Program-made: the position numbers and the translations under genes
Part shown: positions 28,143 to 36,702 of the stretch, piece by piece
Layout: each line of letters starts with the position of its first letter
Position numbering within the stretch: the stretch's first letter is position 1
Notes under the pieces: generated by a model
Seen by the model: only the letters and a program-made list of their open reading frames with translations
What the model was told of the DNA's origin: nothing
Databases searched by the model: none
Source of the DNA: Candidatus Ruthenibacterium merdavium
GTDB lineage: Bacteria > Bacillota > Clostridia > Oscillospirales > Ruminococcaceae
Direction of reading: 5' to 3'
Length of the DNA: 64,000 bases
NCBI GenBank assembly: GCA_019119935.1
Contig: DWWA01000037.1
Span: 51,752-115,751, forward strand

Positions 28143-29318
28143 ATGGATTACTACAAAGAGGCATTGAATCTTCACGCAAAGCATCACGGAAAGCTGGAAG
28201 TCGCAAGCAAAGTTCCCGTCAAAACAAGGGATGATCTTTCCACCGCTTATACACCCGGCGTGGCGCAGCCCTGCCGCGAAATTGCAAAGGATCCAAGCGC
28301 AGCCTATGAATACACCTGCAAAGGCAATATGGTGGCCGTTGTTTCGAACGGAACCGCCGTTTTGGGCCTGGGCAACATCGGCGCGGCGGCTTCTCAGCCC
28401 GTTATGGAGGGCAAGGCAATTTTGTTTAAAGAGTTCGGCGGGGTAGATGCTTTCCCCATCTGTCTGGACACGCAGGACCCCGAGGAAATCATCCGCACCG
28501 TCAAGCTGATCGCCCCGGTGTTCGGCGGCATTAACCTGGAGGATATCGCTTCCCCGGCCTGCTTTGCCATTGAGGAGCAGCTGGAGCGCGAGCTGGATAT
28601 CCCCGTGTTTCACGACGACCAGCACGGAACAGCCATTGTTGTCACAGCCGCTTTGCTGGGCGCACTGCGGGTGGTGAAAAAGGAGCTTTCCGACATTCGC
28701 GTGGTGCTCAACGGGCCGGGCGCAGCCGGAACTGCAATTATCAAAATGCTGCGCAGTGCGGGCGTTCGCCACATCATCGCCTGCGACGAAAACGGCATTT
28801 TGTACGCCGAGCGCGGCGTGGGCATTGCCGATCACAAAGCCATGCTCTGCACCATCACGAACCCCGACCACCTCACCGGAACGCTGGCGGATGCCGTAAA
28901 AGGCGCCGATGTATTTATCGGCGTTTCCGTGGGCGGCGCATTGACGCCCGACATGGTGCGCACCATGGCCAAAGACGCCGTTATTTTTGCGATGGCAAAC
29001 CCCGTGCCGGAAATTACGCCCGACGAGGCCAAAGCCGCCGGTGCCCGCGTGGTGGGAACCGGGCGCAGTGATTTTGCGAACCAAATCAACAACGTTCTGG
29101 CCTTCCCCGGCGTGTTTAAGGGCGCACTGCGCGTGCGCGCCCGCGATATCAACACCGAAATGAAGGTCGCGGCCGCTTATGCCATTGCCGACTTAGTTTC
29201 GGACGAAGAGCGCCATGAAGACTACATCATCCCCGGCGCTTTTGATGAGCGCGTGGCAAATGCCGTGGCCGATGCCGTGGCAAAAGCGGCGCAGAAAACG
29301 GGGGTGGCGCGCCTGTGA
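28143..29318 (+). CDS. NAD(P)-dependent malic enzyme
   Basis: 'STAYTPGVAQPCREIAKDP...GTAVLGLGNIGAAASQPVMEGKAILFKEFGGVDAFPIC...VFHDDQHGTAIV'. Confidence 0.97.
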   Translation: MDYYKEALNLHAKHHGKLEVASKVPVKTRDDLSTAYTPGVAQPCREIAKDPSAAYEYTCKGNMVAVVSNGTAVLGLGNIGAAASQPVMEGKAILFKEFGGVDAFPICLDTQDPEEIIRTVKLIAPVFGGINLEDIASPACFAIEEQLERELDIPVFHDDQHGTAIVVTAALLGALRVVKKELSDIRVVLNGPGAAGTAIIKMLRSAGVRHIIACDENGILYAERGVGIADHKAMLCTITNPDHLTGTLADAVKGADVFIGVSVGGALTPDMVRTMAKDAVIFAMANPVPEITPDEAKAAGARVVGTGRSDFANQINNVLAFPGVFKGALRVRARDINTEMKVAAAYAIADLVSDEERHEDYIIPGAFDERVANAVADAVAKAAQKTGVARL

Positions 29319-30154
29319 GAACGATTTCTGCACACGAAATTACCGATGCCGTTGCCCGCCTTTGCATTGAGGCAAACCGCACGCTTTCGCCCGACATGAC
29401 AAATGCACTGGCAAACGCCAAAGCCTCCGAGCCGTGGCCTGTTGCCAAAGCCGCGCTGGACACGATTTGTGAGAACTTAACCGTCGCCGAGCAAACCGGG
29501 CTTCCCATCTGCCAAGACACGGGAATGGCGGTTGTGTTTGCCGATATCGGACAAGAAGTATTCATTGACGGCAATTTTGAGCAGGCCGTCCACGACGGTG
29601 TCGCAAAGGGCTATACCGAAGGCTTTCTGCGCAAGTCCGTTGTGGCCGACCCCATTCGGCGCGGCAACACGGGCGACAATACCCCCGCCGTGATTCACAC
29701 GCGCCTTGTGCCCGGCGACCGCCTGCGCCTGACCGTTGCCCCGAAGGGCTTCGGCAGTGAAAACATGAGCCGCATCGCCATGCTCAAACCGGCGCAGGGC
29801 AAAGAGGGCGTCATGGATTTTATCGTTGAAACCGTTCGTCTTGCCGGGCCGAACCCCTGTCCGCCGATTGTGGTCGGCGTGGGCATCGGCGGCACGTTTG
29901 AGCTGTGCGCGATGCTCGCAAAGCGCGCGCTTTTGCGCGGCGTGGACACACGCCACCCCGACCCCTACTACGCCGAAATGGAGCAAACCCTTTTGGCGCG
30001 CATCAATGCCTTGGGCATTGGCGCACAGGGCTTCGGCGGAAAAACCACGGCGCTGGGGCTGCAAATTGAAACCTACCCCACCCATATTGCGGGAATGCCC
30101 GTGGCGGTAAATATCAGCTGCCACGTCACGCGCCACAAGGAGGCTGTTTTATAA
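29315..30154 (+). CDS. fumarate hydratase, Fe-S class I, alpha subunit
   Basis: 'AEQTGLPICQDTGMAVVFADIGQEV...RRGNTGDNTPAVIHTRLVPGD.L.L.VAPKGFGSENMS'. GTGA overlap with malic enzyme. Confidence 0.96.
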   Translation: MRTISAHEITDAVARLCIEANRTLSPDMTNALANAKASEPWPVAKAALDTICENLTVAEQTGLPICQDTGMAVVFADIGQEVFIDGNFEQAVHDGVAKGYTEGFLRKSVVADPIRRGNTGDNTPAVIHTRLVPGDRLRLTVAPKGFGSENMSRIAMLKPAQGKEGVMDFIVETVRLAGPNPCPPIVVGVGIGGTFELCAMLAKRALLRGVDTRHPDPYYAEMEQTLLARINALGIGAQGFGGKTTALGLQIETYPTHIAGMPVAVNISCHVTRHKEAVL

Positions 30155-30729
30155 TGCAACACCGTTTAACGACACCGCTGACCAGCGAGCAGACAAAGCA
30201 GCTGAAAAGCGGCGATACCGTTTTGCTTTCCGGCGTAATTTATACCGCGCGCGATGCCGCGCATAAGCGCCTTTGTGAAGCGCTGGAGCGCGGCGAATCG
30301 CTTCCGCTGAACTTGCAAAACGCCGTGATTTACTATGCAGGCCCTACCCCGGCACGCCCGGGCGAAGTCATCGGCTCATGCGGGCCGACCACCAGCGGAC
30401 GCATGGACGCCTACGCTCCCACGCTGATGCATCAGGGCGTGATCGGCATGATTGGGAAAGGGGCAAGAAACGCTGAAGTTGTGAAAGCCATCAAAGCGTG
30501 CGGCGCGGTTTATTTTGCCGCCATCGGCGGCGCGGGCGCGGTGATGGCCTCCTGCGTGAAAGAGGCCGAAGTCGTCTGTTATGACGATCTTGGAAGCGAA
30601 GCCGTGCGCCGTTTAGTGGTTGAAAACATGCCGTTGACAGTCATCATCGACAGCGAGGGGCGCAATCTCTACACCGACGGCCCGGCGCAGTACTTAGCTG
30701 CCTGCACCGAGGAGGAAACCGGTTTATGA
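30154..30729 (+). CDS. fumarate hydratase, Fe-S class I, beta subunit
   Basis: 'LKSGDTVLLSGVIYTARDAAHKRL...YYAGPTPARPGEVIGSCGPTTSGRMDAY...GMIGKGARN'. Confidence 0.96.
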   Translation: MQHRLTTPLTSEQTKQLKSGDTVLLSGVIYTARDAAHKRLCEALERGESLPLNLQNAVIYYAGPTPARPGEVIGSCGPTTSGRMDAYAPTLMHQGVIGMIGKGARNAEVVKAIKACGAVYFAAIGGAGAVMASCVKEAEVVCYDDLGSEAVRRLVVENMPLTVIIDSEGRNLYTDGPAQYLAACTEEETGL

Positions 30730-31916
30730 CACGTCTTTCCTTGCGTCAGCGCCTTTTGATGGGCGTAACGCTCTTTTCTATGTTTTTCGGCGCGGGAAAC
30801 CTGATTTTCCCGCCCTTCACGGGCTATCGCGCCGGTTCGGATGCCGTGCCTGCCTTTTTGGGCTTGATTTCCACCGCCGTTCTCTTTCCGGTTTTGGGCA
30901 TTATCGCCACGGCACGGGCAGGCGGTATGGATGGGCTTTGCCGCAAAGTCCATCCGCAGTTTTCGAAGTGGTTTACCCTCGTCATCTATTTGTGCATCGG
31001 GCCGCTTCTCGCCATTCCGCGCACGGCAAGCATGGCGTTCTCAATGATGTCTTTCGCCACTGCTCCCGCACAGTCCATCTCCCTCGGGCCAATTTCTGCC
31101 CAGCAGATTCTGGCGGTCGTTTTTTCTGTGGTTTTCTTTGCCGCTTCCCGCTTTTTTGCACAACGCCCGTCCCACTTAAAAGATATCTTAGGCAAAATTT
31201 TAACGCCGATTCTTTTGCTGCTGGTGCTTGTCCTATTTTCGGCAGGCATGGTGCTGCTGCCCGCTGAAACAGGCGCGCCGCAGCCCCCTTACGCGGACGC
31301 ACCGTTTGCGGCCGGGTTTGTGGAAGGCTACAACACGATGGATGCGCTGGCGGCGATGGTGTTCGGTATTCTGATTTCCGTAAATATTCAAGACTTCGGG
31401 CTTCAAGAGGAAAAACAGCTGCGCCGTGAAACAGGTATCAGCGGATTGCTCGCCGGCGGCGTGCTCATTCTTGTCTATGGCATGCTGGCCGTGCTCGGCG
31501 CACGCGCGAGTGCCGTTTTGCCGGAAGCTTCGGACGGTTCGGTGGTTCTCTCCGGGCTGTGCAGCCTGTTTTTCGGCAATGTCGGCGCAGCATTGCTCGC
31601 GGCTATTTTCCTTGTCGCGTGTTTTAATGTATGCACCGGGCTGTTAAGCAGCTGTGCATCTTATTTCAGCAAGGAATTTCCGCGCCTGTCGTTTATGGCG
31701 TGGCTGAATGTGTTCACTGTTTCGGGATGCGTGATTTCCGTGTTCGGGCTGGGCTTCATTCTTCAAATTTCCGTGCCGATCCTGACACTGATTTATCCCG
31801 TCGCGCTCACGATTATTGTTTTAAATCTGTTCCCCTTTGCCTTTTTGGAAAAACCTTGGGTTCACCGCATCTCGGTCATTGCCGCTTTTGCTTACAGCGT
31901 GATTTCCATGCTTTAA
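30726..31916 (+). CDS. brnQ: branched-chain amino acid transport system II carrier protein
   Basis: 'LLMGVTLFSMFFGAGNLIFPPFTGYRAGSD...VNIQDFGLQEEKQLRRETGISGLLAGGVLILVYGMLAVLG'. ATGA overlap with fumarase beta. Confidence 0.93.
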   Translation: MTRLSLRQRLLMGVTLFSMFFGAGNLIFPPFTGYRAGSDAVPAFLGLISTAVLFPVLGIIATARAGGMDGLCRKVHPQFSKWFTLVIYLCIGPLLAIPRTASMAFSMMSFATAPAQSISLGPISAQQILAVVFSVVFFAASRFFAQRPSHLKDILGKILTPILLLLVLVLFSAGMVLLPAETGAPQPPYADAPFAAGFVEGYNTMDALAAMVFGILISVNIQDFGLQEEKQLRRETGISGLLAGGVLILVYGMLAVLGARASAVLPEASDGSVVLSGLCSLFFGNVGAALLAAIFLVACFNVCTGLLSSCASYFSKEFPRLSFMAWLNVFTVSGCVISVFGLGFILQISVPILTLIYPVALTIIVLNLFPFAFLEKPWVHRISVIAAFAYSVISML

Positions 31917-31929
31917 TCGCATCTTTACG

Positions 31930-31972
31930 AAAACAGCCGCCCTGTGTGTCATACACAGGGCGGCTGTTTGTT
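31930..31972. terminator. terminator between brnQ and rfbB (convergent)
   Basis: AAACAGCCGCCCTGTGTGTCATACACAGGGCGGCTGTTT. Confidence 0.8.
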
Positions 31973-31976
31973 TGCC

Positions 31977-33038
31977 TTACGCTTTGTTTTTGTACATTTC
32001 TTCGTAGTACTTCATATAGTCGCCGGAGGTGACGCGCTGCATCCACTCCTGGTTCTCCAAGTACCAGTCGATGGTTTTCACAATGCCCACTTCAAAGGTC
32101 GTTTCGGGGTACCAGCCCAGCTCGTCCTTAATTTTGGTCGGGTCAATGCCGTAGCGGCGGTCATGACCCAAACGGTCGGCAACATACTGAATCAAATCTT
32201 CGCTGATGCCGTCATCCTTCAAACGGTCGTGCAGCTGTGCAATAATCGTTTTCACGATGAAGATATTGGGACGCTCGTTGTGGCCGCCCACGTTGTACAC
32301 TTCGCCGTCGCGGCCGCCTTCCGTCACCATGTCAATGGCCTTGCAGTGATCCTCTACATACAGCCAGTCGCGCACGTTCATGCCATCGCCGTAAACGGGC
32401 AGCTTCTTGTGGTTCTTCACGTTGTTGATCATCAAGGGGATCAGCTTTTCGGGGAACTGGTACGGGCCGTAGTTATTCGAGCAGCGCGTGATGTTCACAG
32501 GCATGCCGTAGGTGTCGTGGAAGGCCATAACAAACATATCGGCGCTGGCCTTCGAGGAGGAATACGGGCTGTGCGGGCACAGCGGAGTTGTTTCCATGAA
32601 GTAGCCTTCGTCACCCAGCGAGCCGTATACCTCGTCGGTGGAAACCTGCACATACTTTTTGCCCTCGGCCCAAACGCCGTCTTTCAGCCATGCATTTTTG
32701 GTGCATTGCAGCAGGTTCACCGTGCCGAGCACGTTCGTTTCCACGAAGATTTCGGGGTTGGTGATGGAGCGGTCAACGTGGCTCTCTGCGGCAAAGTTGA
32801 TGACATAGTCAAAGTCATACTTTTCAAACAGGCTCGTTACCAATTCGCGGTCGCAGATATCGCCCTGTACAAAGACGTGGCGGGAATCCCCCTCAACGCC
32901 TTTCAGGTTTTCGAGGTTGCCGGCATAGGTCAGCTTATCCAGGTTGACAAGCAGAATGTCGTCATACTTTTTCAGCATATAGTAAACAAAGTTGGAACCG
33001 ATAAAGCCGGCGCAGCCGGTAATCAAATATTTTTTCAT
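31977..33038 (-). CDS. rfbB: dTDP-glucose 4,6-dehydratase
   Basis: 'MKKYLITGCAGFIGSNFVYYMLKKY...FAAESHVDRSI...VSTDEVYGSLG...PYSSSKASADMFV.A...YGMPVNITRCSNNYGPYQFPEKLIP'. Confidence 0.98.
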   Translation of the reverse strand: MKKYLITGCAGFIGSNFVYYMLKKYDDILLVNLDKLTYAGNLENLKGVEGDSRHVFVQGDICDRELVTSLFEKYDFDYVINFAAESHVDRSITNPEIFVETNVLGTVNLLQCTKNAWLKDGVWAEGKKYVQVSTDEVYGSLGDEGYFMETTPLCPHSPYSSSKASADMFVMAFHDTYGMPVNITRCSNNYGPYQFPEKLIPLMINNVKNHKKLPVYGDGMNVRDWLYVEDHCKAIDMVTEGGRDGEVYNVGGHNERPNIFIVKTIIAQLHDRLKDDGISEDLIQYVADRLGHDRRYGIDPTKIKDELGWYPETTFEVGIVKTIDWYLENQEWMQRVTSGDYMKYYEEMYKNKA

Positions 33039-33079
33039 GAGGATACTCCTTTTATTCCGTTTGTATTCACATTCCCGGT

Positions 33080-34003
33080 TTATTGCTGGCGGGCGCGCCA
33101 CTGCTCAAAAAAGCTTTCAAGTGCCTCACGCCAGGGGCGCATTTCGTTGCCGACGGTGCACGCGAGCATGCGGTTTTCCAAAGCGCTCCACGCCGGACGG
33201 CGTGCCGCTTCGGGGTGGGCGGCGGCGTACTCGTCGCTGGTGCACGGGGCTACCTCTGCACCAACGCCGGACAAACGCATGATTTCCACGGCGAAGTCAT
33301 ACCACGAGCAAACACCTTCGCCCGTGCAGTGATACACGCCGTACTCTTTGCTGACTACCATCTTTAATAAATGATGTGCCAAATCCTCGGCGTTGGTGGG
33401 GTTGCCGAGCTGGTCGTTTACAACCGTCAGCTTGCCGAACTTTTTGCCGGCATTCATCATGGTAAACACAAAGTTTTTGCCCGTTAAGCTATACAGCCAA
33501 GCTGTGCGCACCACAAAAGAGCGGCTGCAGAACTGGCGCACGTACTCTTCGCCCAGCAGTTTCGTCTGGCCGTAGGCGCTCACAGGGCAGGTGCCGCACG
33601 CTTCGTCCAGCGCCACGCCGCCGTTGTCAACTCCGCTGAATACATAGTCTGTGGAAACGTGAATCAGCTTTGCGCCGATTTCCTCAGCGGCCATCGCCAG
33701 GTTGCGCGGGCCGAGTGCGTTCACGCGGAAGGCGTCCTCGCGGTGGATTTCACATCCGTCTACGTTTGTATATGCCGCACAGCAGATGATCACATCCGGC
33801 TGATGATGGCGCACAAAGGCCGCCACTTCATGGCGGTTGGTGATATCCAGCTCGCGCATGCCTTCCACACCGATGTCGGTGCAAAGTACGGTAGCGCGGC
33901 GCAGTTTTTCAGGAATTTCTCCAAGGGCGCTTTTCCCCTGCTCCAGCTGGCGGCGCAGCTCGGTGCCAAGCTGGCCGGCCGCTCCGGTAATCAAAATTTT
34001 CAT
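33080..34003 (-). CDS. rfbD: dTDP-4-dehydrorhamnose reductase
   Basis: 'MKILITGAAGQLGTELRRQL...ADVIICCAAYTNVDGCE...HVSTDYVFSG...YGQTKLLGEEYV'. Confidence 0.96.
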   Translation of the reverse strand: MKILITGAAGQLGTELRRQLEQGKSALGEIPEKLRRATVLCTDIGVEGMRELDITNRHEVAAFVRHHQPDVIICCAAYTNVDGCEIHREDAFRVNALGPRNLAMAAEEIGAKLIHVSTDYVFSGVDNGGVALDEACGTCPVSAYGQTKLLGEEYVRQFCSRSFVVRTAWLYSLTGKNFVFTMMNAGKKFGKLTVVNDQLGNPTNAEDLAHHLLKMVVSKEYGVYHCTGEGVCSWYDFAVEIMRLSGVGAEVAPCTSDEYAAAHPEAARRPAWSALENRMLACTVGNEMRPWREALESFFEQWRARQQ

Positions 34004-34026
34004 GCACTGCCTCCTATTTTTCATGC

Positions 34027-34066
34027 AAAAAAGGGAGCGCACCTTTGAGAGTTCAGCGCGCTCCCG
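34027..34066 (-). terminator. intra-operon hairpin/terminator between rfbA and rfbD
   Basis: Minus strand GGGAGCGC ... GCGCTCCC followed by TTTTTT. Confidence 0.65.
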
Positions 34067-34075
34067 AATCAAACA

Positions 34076-34963
34076 TCAATAGCGGAGCTTTCCTTCCGCT
34101 ACACGGCGCAGGTGCTGACCGTAGGGGCTTTTGCCGTAGCGCTCTGCGCTTTCCAGCAGCTTTTCTTTGGAAATCCAGCCGTTTTTAAAGGCAATTTCTT
34201 CCGGAGCGGAAATTTTAATGCCTTGGCGTTTTTCCACCATGCGCACAAAATCGGCAGCATCCACAAGGCTGTCCATCGTGCCGGTATCCAGCCACGCAAA
34301 GCCGCGGCCGAGCAGCTGCACATCGAGGTCGCCTTTTTGCAGATACAAATCGTTCAAGGTGGTGATTTCCAGCTCACCGCGCGCGGAGGGCTTTACCTGT
34401 TTTGCCAGCTCCACAACACGTTTGTCGTAGAAATAAAGGCCGGTAATGGCATAGTTCGATTTCGGCTTCTGCGGTTTTTCCTCTACGCTGATCACCTTTC
34501 CGTCGCCGTCAAACTCCACGATGCCGAAACGCTCCGGGTCGTTCACATAGTAGCCGAACACGGTTGCGCGGCCGCGCTGCTCGGCATTCTCTGCCGCGTT
34601 GCGCAGAATGCGGGAAAAGCCGTTGCCGTAAAAGATGTTGTCGCCGAGCACCATGGCGCAGCAGTCGTCGCCGATGAACTCTTCACCCAGCAAAAATGCC
34701 TGTGCTAAGCCGTCGGGGCTGGGCTGCACTTTGTAGGAGAACTTTACGCCGTACTGGCTGCCGTCGCCCAGCAAATCTTCAAAGCGCGGCGTGTCCTGCG
34801 GGGTGGAAATGATTAAAATATCCTGAATCCCCGCCAGCATCAGCGTAGAAAGCGGATAGTAAATCATGGGTTTGTCGTAAACAGGCAAAAGCTGTTTCGA
34901 CGTCACCATCGTGAGGGGGTACAGTCTTGTTCCGGCTCCGCCGGCCAAAATAATCCCTTTCAT
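34076..34963 (-). CDS. rfbA: glucose-1-phosphate thymidylyltransferase
   Basis: '[46 protein letters not shown]'. Confidence 0.98.
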   Translation of the reverse strand: MKGIILAGGAGTRLYPLTMVTSKQLLPVYDKPMIYYPLSTLMLAGIQDILIISTPQDTPRFEDLLGDGSQYGVKFSYKVQPSPDGLAQAFLLGEEFIGDDCCAMVLGDNIFYGNGFSRILRNAAENAEQRGRATVFGYYVNDPERFGIVEFDGDGKVISVEEKPQKPKSNYAITGLYFYDKRVVELAKQVKPSARGELEITTLNDLYLQKGDLDVQLLGRGFAWLDTGTMDSLVDAADFVRMVEKRQGIKISAPEEIAFKNGWISKEKLLESAERYGKSPYGQHLRRVAEGKLRY

Positions 34964-35074
34964 TTTAAAACTCCTTATCGAATGTATTTCAACGGGCTAA
35001 GTACCGCCCACACACTTACTGTTTCACGTCTTGTGCCAACTCATACGCAGGCCATTTCCTGCGCAAACGACACA

Positions 35075-35857
35075 TCAAAACAGGCGAAACCCCCATTTTT
35101 TCCAATAGCGGAACATAGATCTCACCTGCATCCAAAAGTTTTTCCACTTGCGGTTTGCGTCGCGGTGCCACGCATGGGTCACCTCGGTCACGGGCACATA
35201 CATCACTTTTCCGTGCTTTTGCGCCTTGCGCGTGATGTCGGCGTCCTCCACATACATGAAATACCCCTCGTCAAACCCGCCGATTTTCGCAAACACATCG
35301 CTGCGCATGACAAAAAAGCATCCCGTGCAGAAATCCACTTCCCTCGGCACGGACAAATCTTCATCCAGCATCAAGTAGTGGCGTTCAATCTTTTTGAGAA
35401 ACGGCAAAGGAACCTGACGGGACAGCAGCGCCGCAAAAGTGGGGCGGCGCTTGGCGGTAAACTGCTCCTCACCGCTTGGAAAGCGCAGACGCGGCGTTGT
35501 CATAACAACATCGGGATGTTCATCCATCCATGCACAAAGGGCAGAAATGCTGTCCTCACTTAACTCAATATCAGGATTAATCACCGCATGATAGCGGCTG
35601 TTGAGGCGCGGCAGCACTTGGTTATGGCCGCTGCCAAACCCGATATTCTTAGGCAGACGAATCACTTCGGCAGCGCCGCCGAAATCGGTTTGTTCCAAGC
35701 GCGCACCCGTGCCGTCAGGAGAATCGTTGTCAATCAAAAACAGCTGCAACGCTACACCCTGCGTGTGCTGCAAGACACTGCGCGCCGCCTGCACCGCCTC
35801 TTCATATCCGTTATAAGTGACGATGCTCGCCGTAACCGGTGTTTTTTGCACAACCAT
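35075..35857 (-). CDS. family 2 glycosyltransferase (rhamnosyltransferase-like)
   Basis: 'TASIVTYNGYEEAVQAARSVLQHTQG..LQLFLIDNDSPDGTG...LPKNIGFGSGHNQVL...HAVINPDIELSEDSI...DFCTGCFFVMRSDVFAKIGGFDEGYFMYVEDADITRK'. Confidence 0.93.
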   Translation of the reverse strand: MVVQKTPVTASIVTYNGYEEAVQAARSVLQHTQGVALQLFLIDNDSPDGTGARLEQTDFGGAAEVIRLPKNIGFGSGHNQVLPRLNSRYHAVINPDIELSEDSISALCAWMDEHPDVVMTTPRLRFPSGEEQFTAKRRPTFAALLSRQVPLPFLKKIERHYLMLDEDLSVPREVDFCTGCFFVMRSDVFAKIGGFDEGYFMYVEDADITRKAQKHGKVMYVPVTEVTHAWHRDANRKWKNFWMQVRSMFRYWKKWGFRLF

Positions 35858-35955
35858 CCTCCTTATCCTATATTTCTGCTTATTATACCATACTGACACT
35901 TTTTTGTAAATAAACACCTGCCTGTGCGTTCATACTAATGGCGGGTGATCTAAAG

Positions 35956-36366
35956 ATGAAATATTCGTTTCAGTTTTCCTTAGGCGCAGTCGGATACAGT
36001 TTCATTGAAATTTTGGTGCGCGGGTATACTCATTGGAGCATGGCAGTGCTGGGCGGGCTTTGTCTGATGCTGCTGTGCGGCATCTCTCGCCGGTTCTGCT
36101 CTTGGAACATCGGCGCGCAGGCACTGCTCGGCGCCGCAGTCATTACGGCGGCGGAACTTTGCGCAGGCATTCTGCTCAATCACATTTTGGGTTGGAATGT
36201 GTGGGATTATTACGCCTATCCCTTTAATTTATGGGGGCAAATCTGTCCTTTATTCAGCTTTTTCTGGTTTTTGCTTTGTGTACCGGTGTTTTTTGCGCTG
36301 CGTCAGGTTCAAAAATGTCTTTCTCCCGCGGTATCCGATCAACATAAAACGAGCGCGCCCTCCTAA
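35956..36366 (+). CDS. small putative ABC transporter permease-like membrane protein (PF06541-like)
   Basis: 'YSFIEILVRGYTHWSMAVLGGLCLMLL...ITAAELCAGILLNHILGWNVWDYYAYPFNLWGQICPLFSFFWFLLC'. Confidence 0.75.
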   Translation: MKYSFQFSLGAVGYSFIEILVRGYTHWSMAVLGGLCLMLLCGISRRFCSWNIGAQALLGAAVITAAELCAGILLNHILGWNVWDYYAYPFNLWGQICPLFSFFWFLLCVPVFFALRQVQKCLSPAVSDQHKTSAPS

Positions 36367-36561
36367 AGCGGTATTGAATGATTGACGCATCGTGCCAAAG
36401 TTTTCCGTGATATATCCCGAAAGCGCAGTTCATCCTTTGAGGATTGGCTGCGCTTTTCAATTGTTCTTACAAAACTGCTCCAGCGCACTCTGTCATGCAA
36501 AATCATGTCTTGTTTTCTTAAAAATTTCACATGTGACGGCGTCCGCAGAGATATTTTTTGA

Positions 36562-36601
36562 TTGTTCAACTATTTCTAATATGTTATACTGGTAACGTTA
36601 C
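36562..36601 (+). promoter_or_regulatory. promoter TTGTTC-N17-TATACT with overlapping palindrome GTAACGTTAC
   Basis: TTGTTC 36562-36567; TATACT 36585-36590; perfect 10-bp palindrome 36592-36601 at the expected +1. Confidence 0.55.
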
Positions 36602-36702
36602 GTTAATTTTCTTATCATATTTCATTAATTTTTTATAAAGACATCGTACTCTTTCAAAAGAGTCGCTTTTCTTTCATTTTTTACAGCAGAGAGGTCGATT
36701 TT

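Noticed and set aside
28038-29084. 348-aa ORF on - strand
   Set aside because: Antisense shadow of malic enzyme.
31944-33332. 462-aa ORF on + strand
   Set aside because: Antisense to rfbB/rfbD; no recognisable motif.
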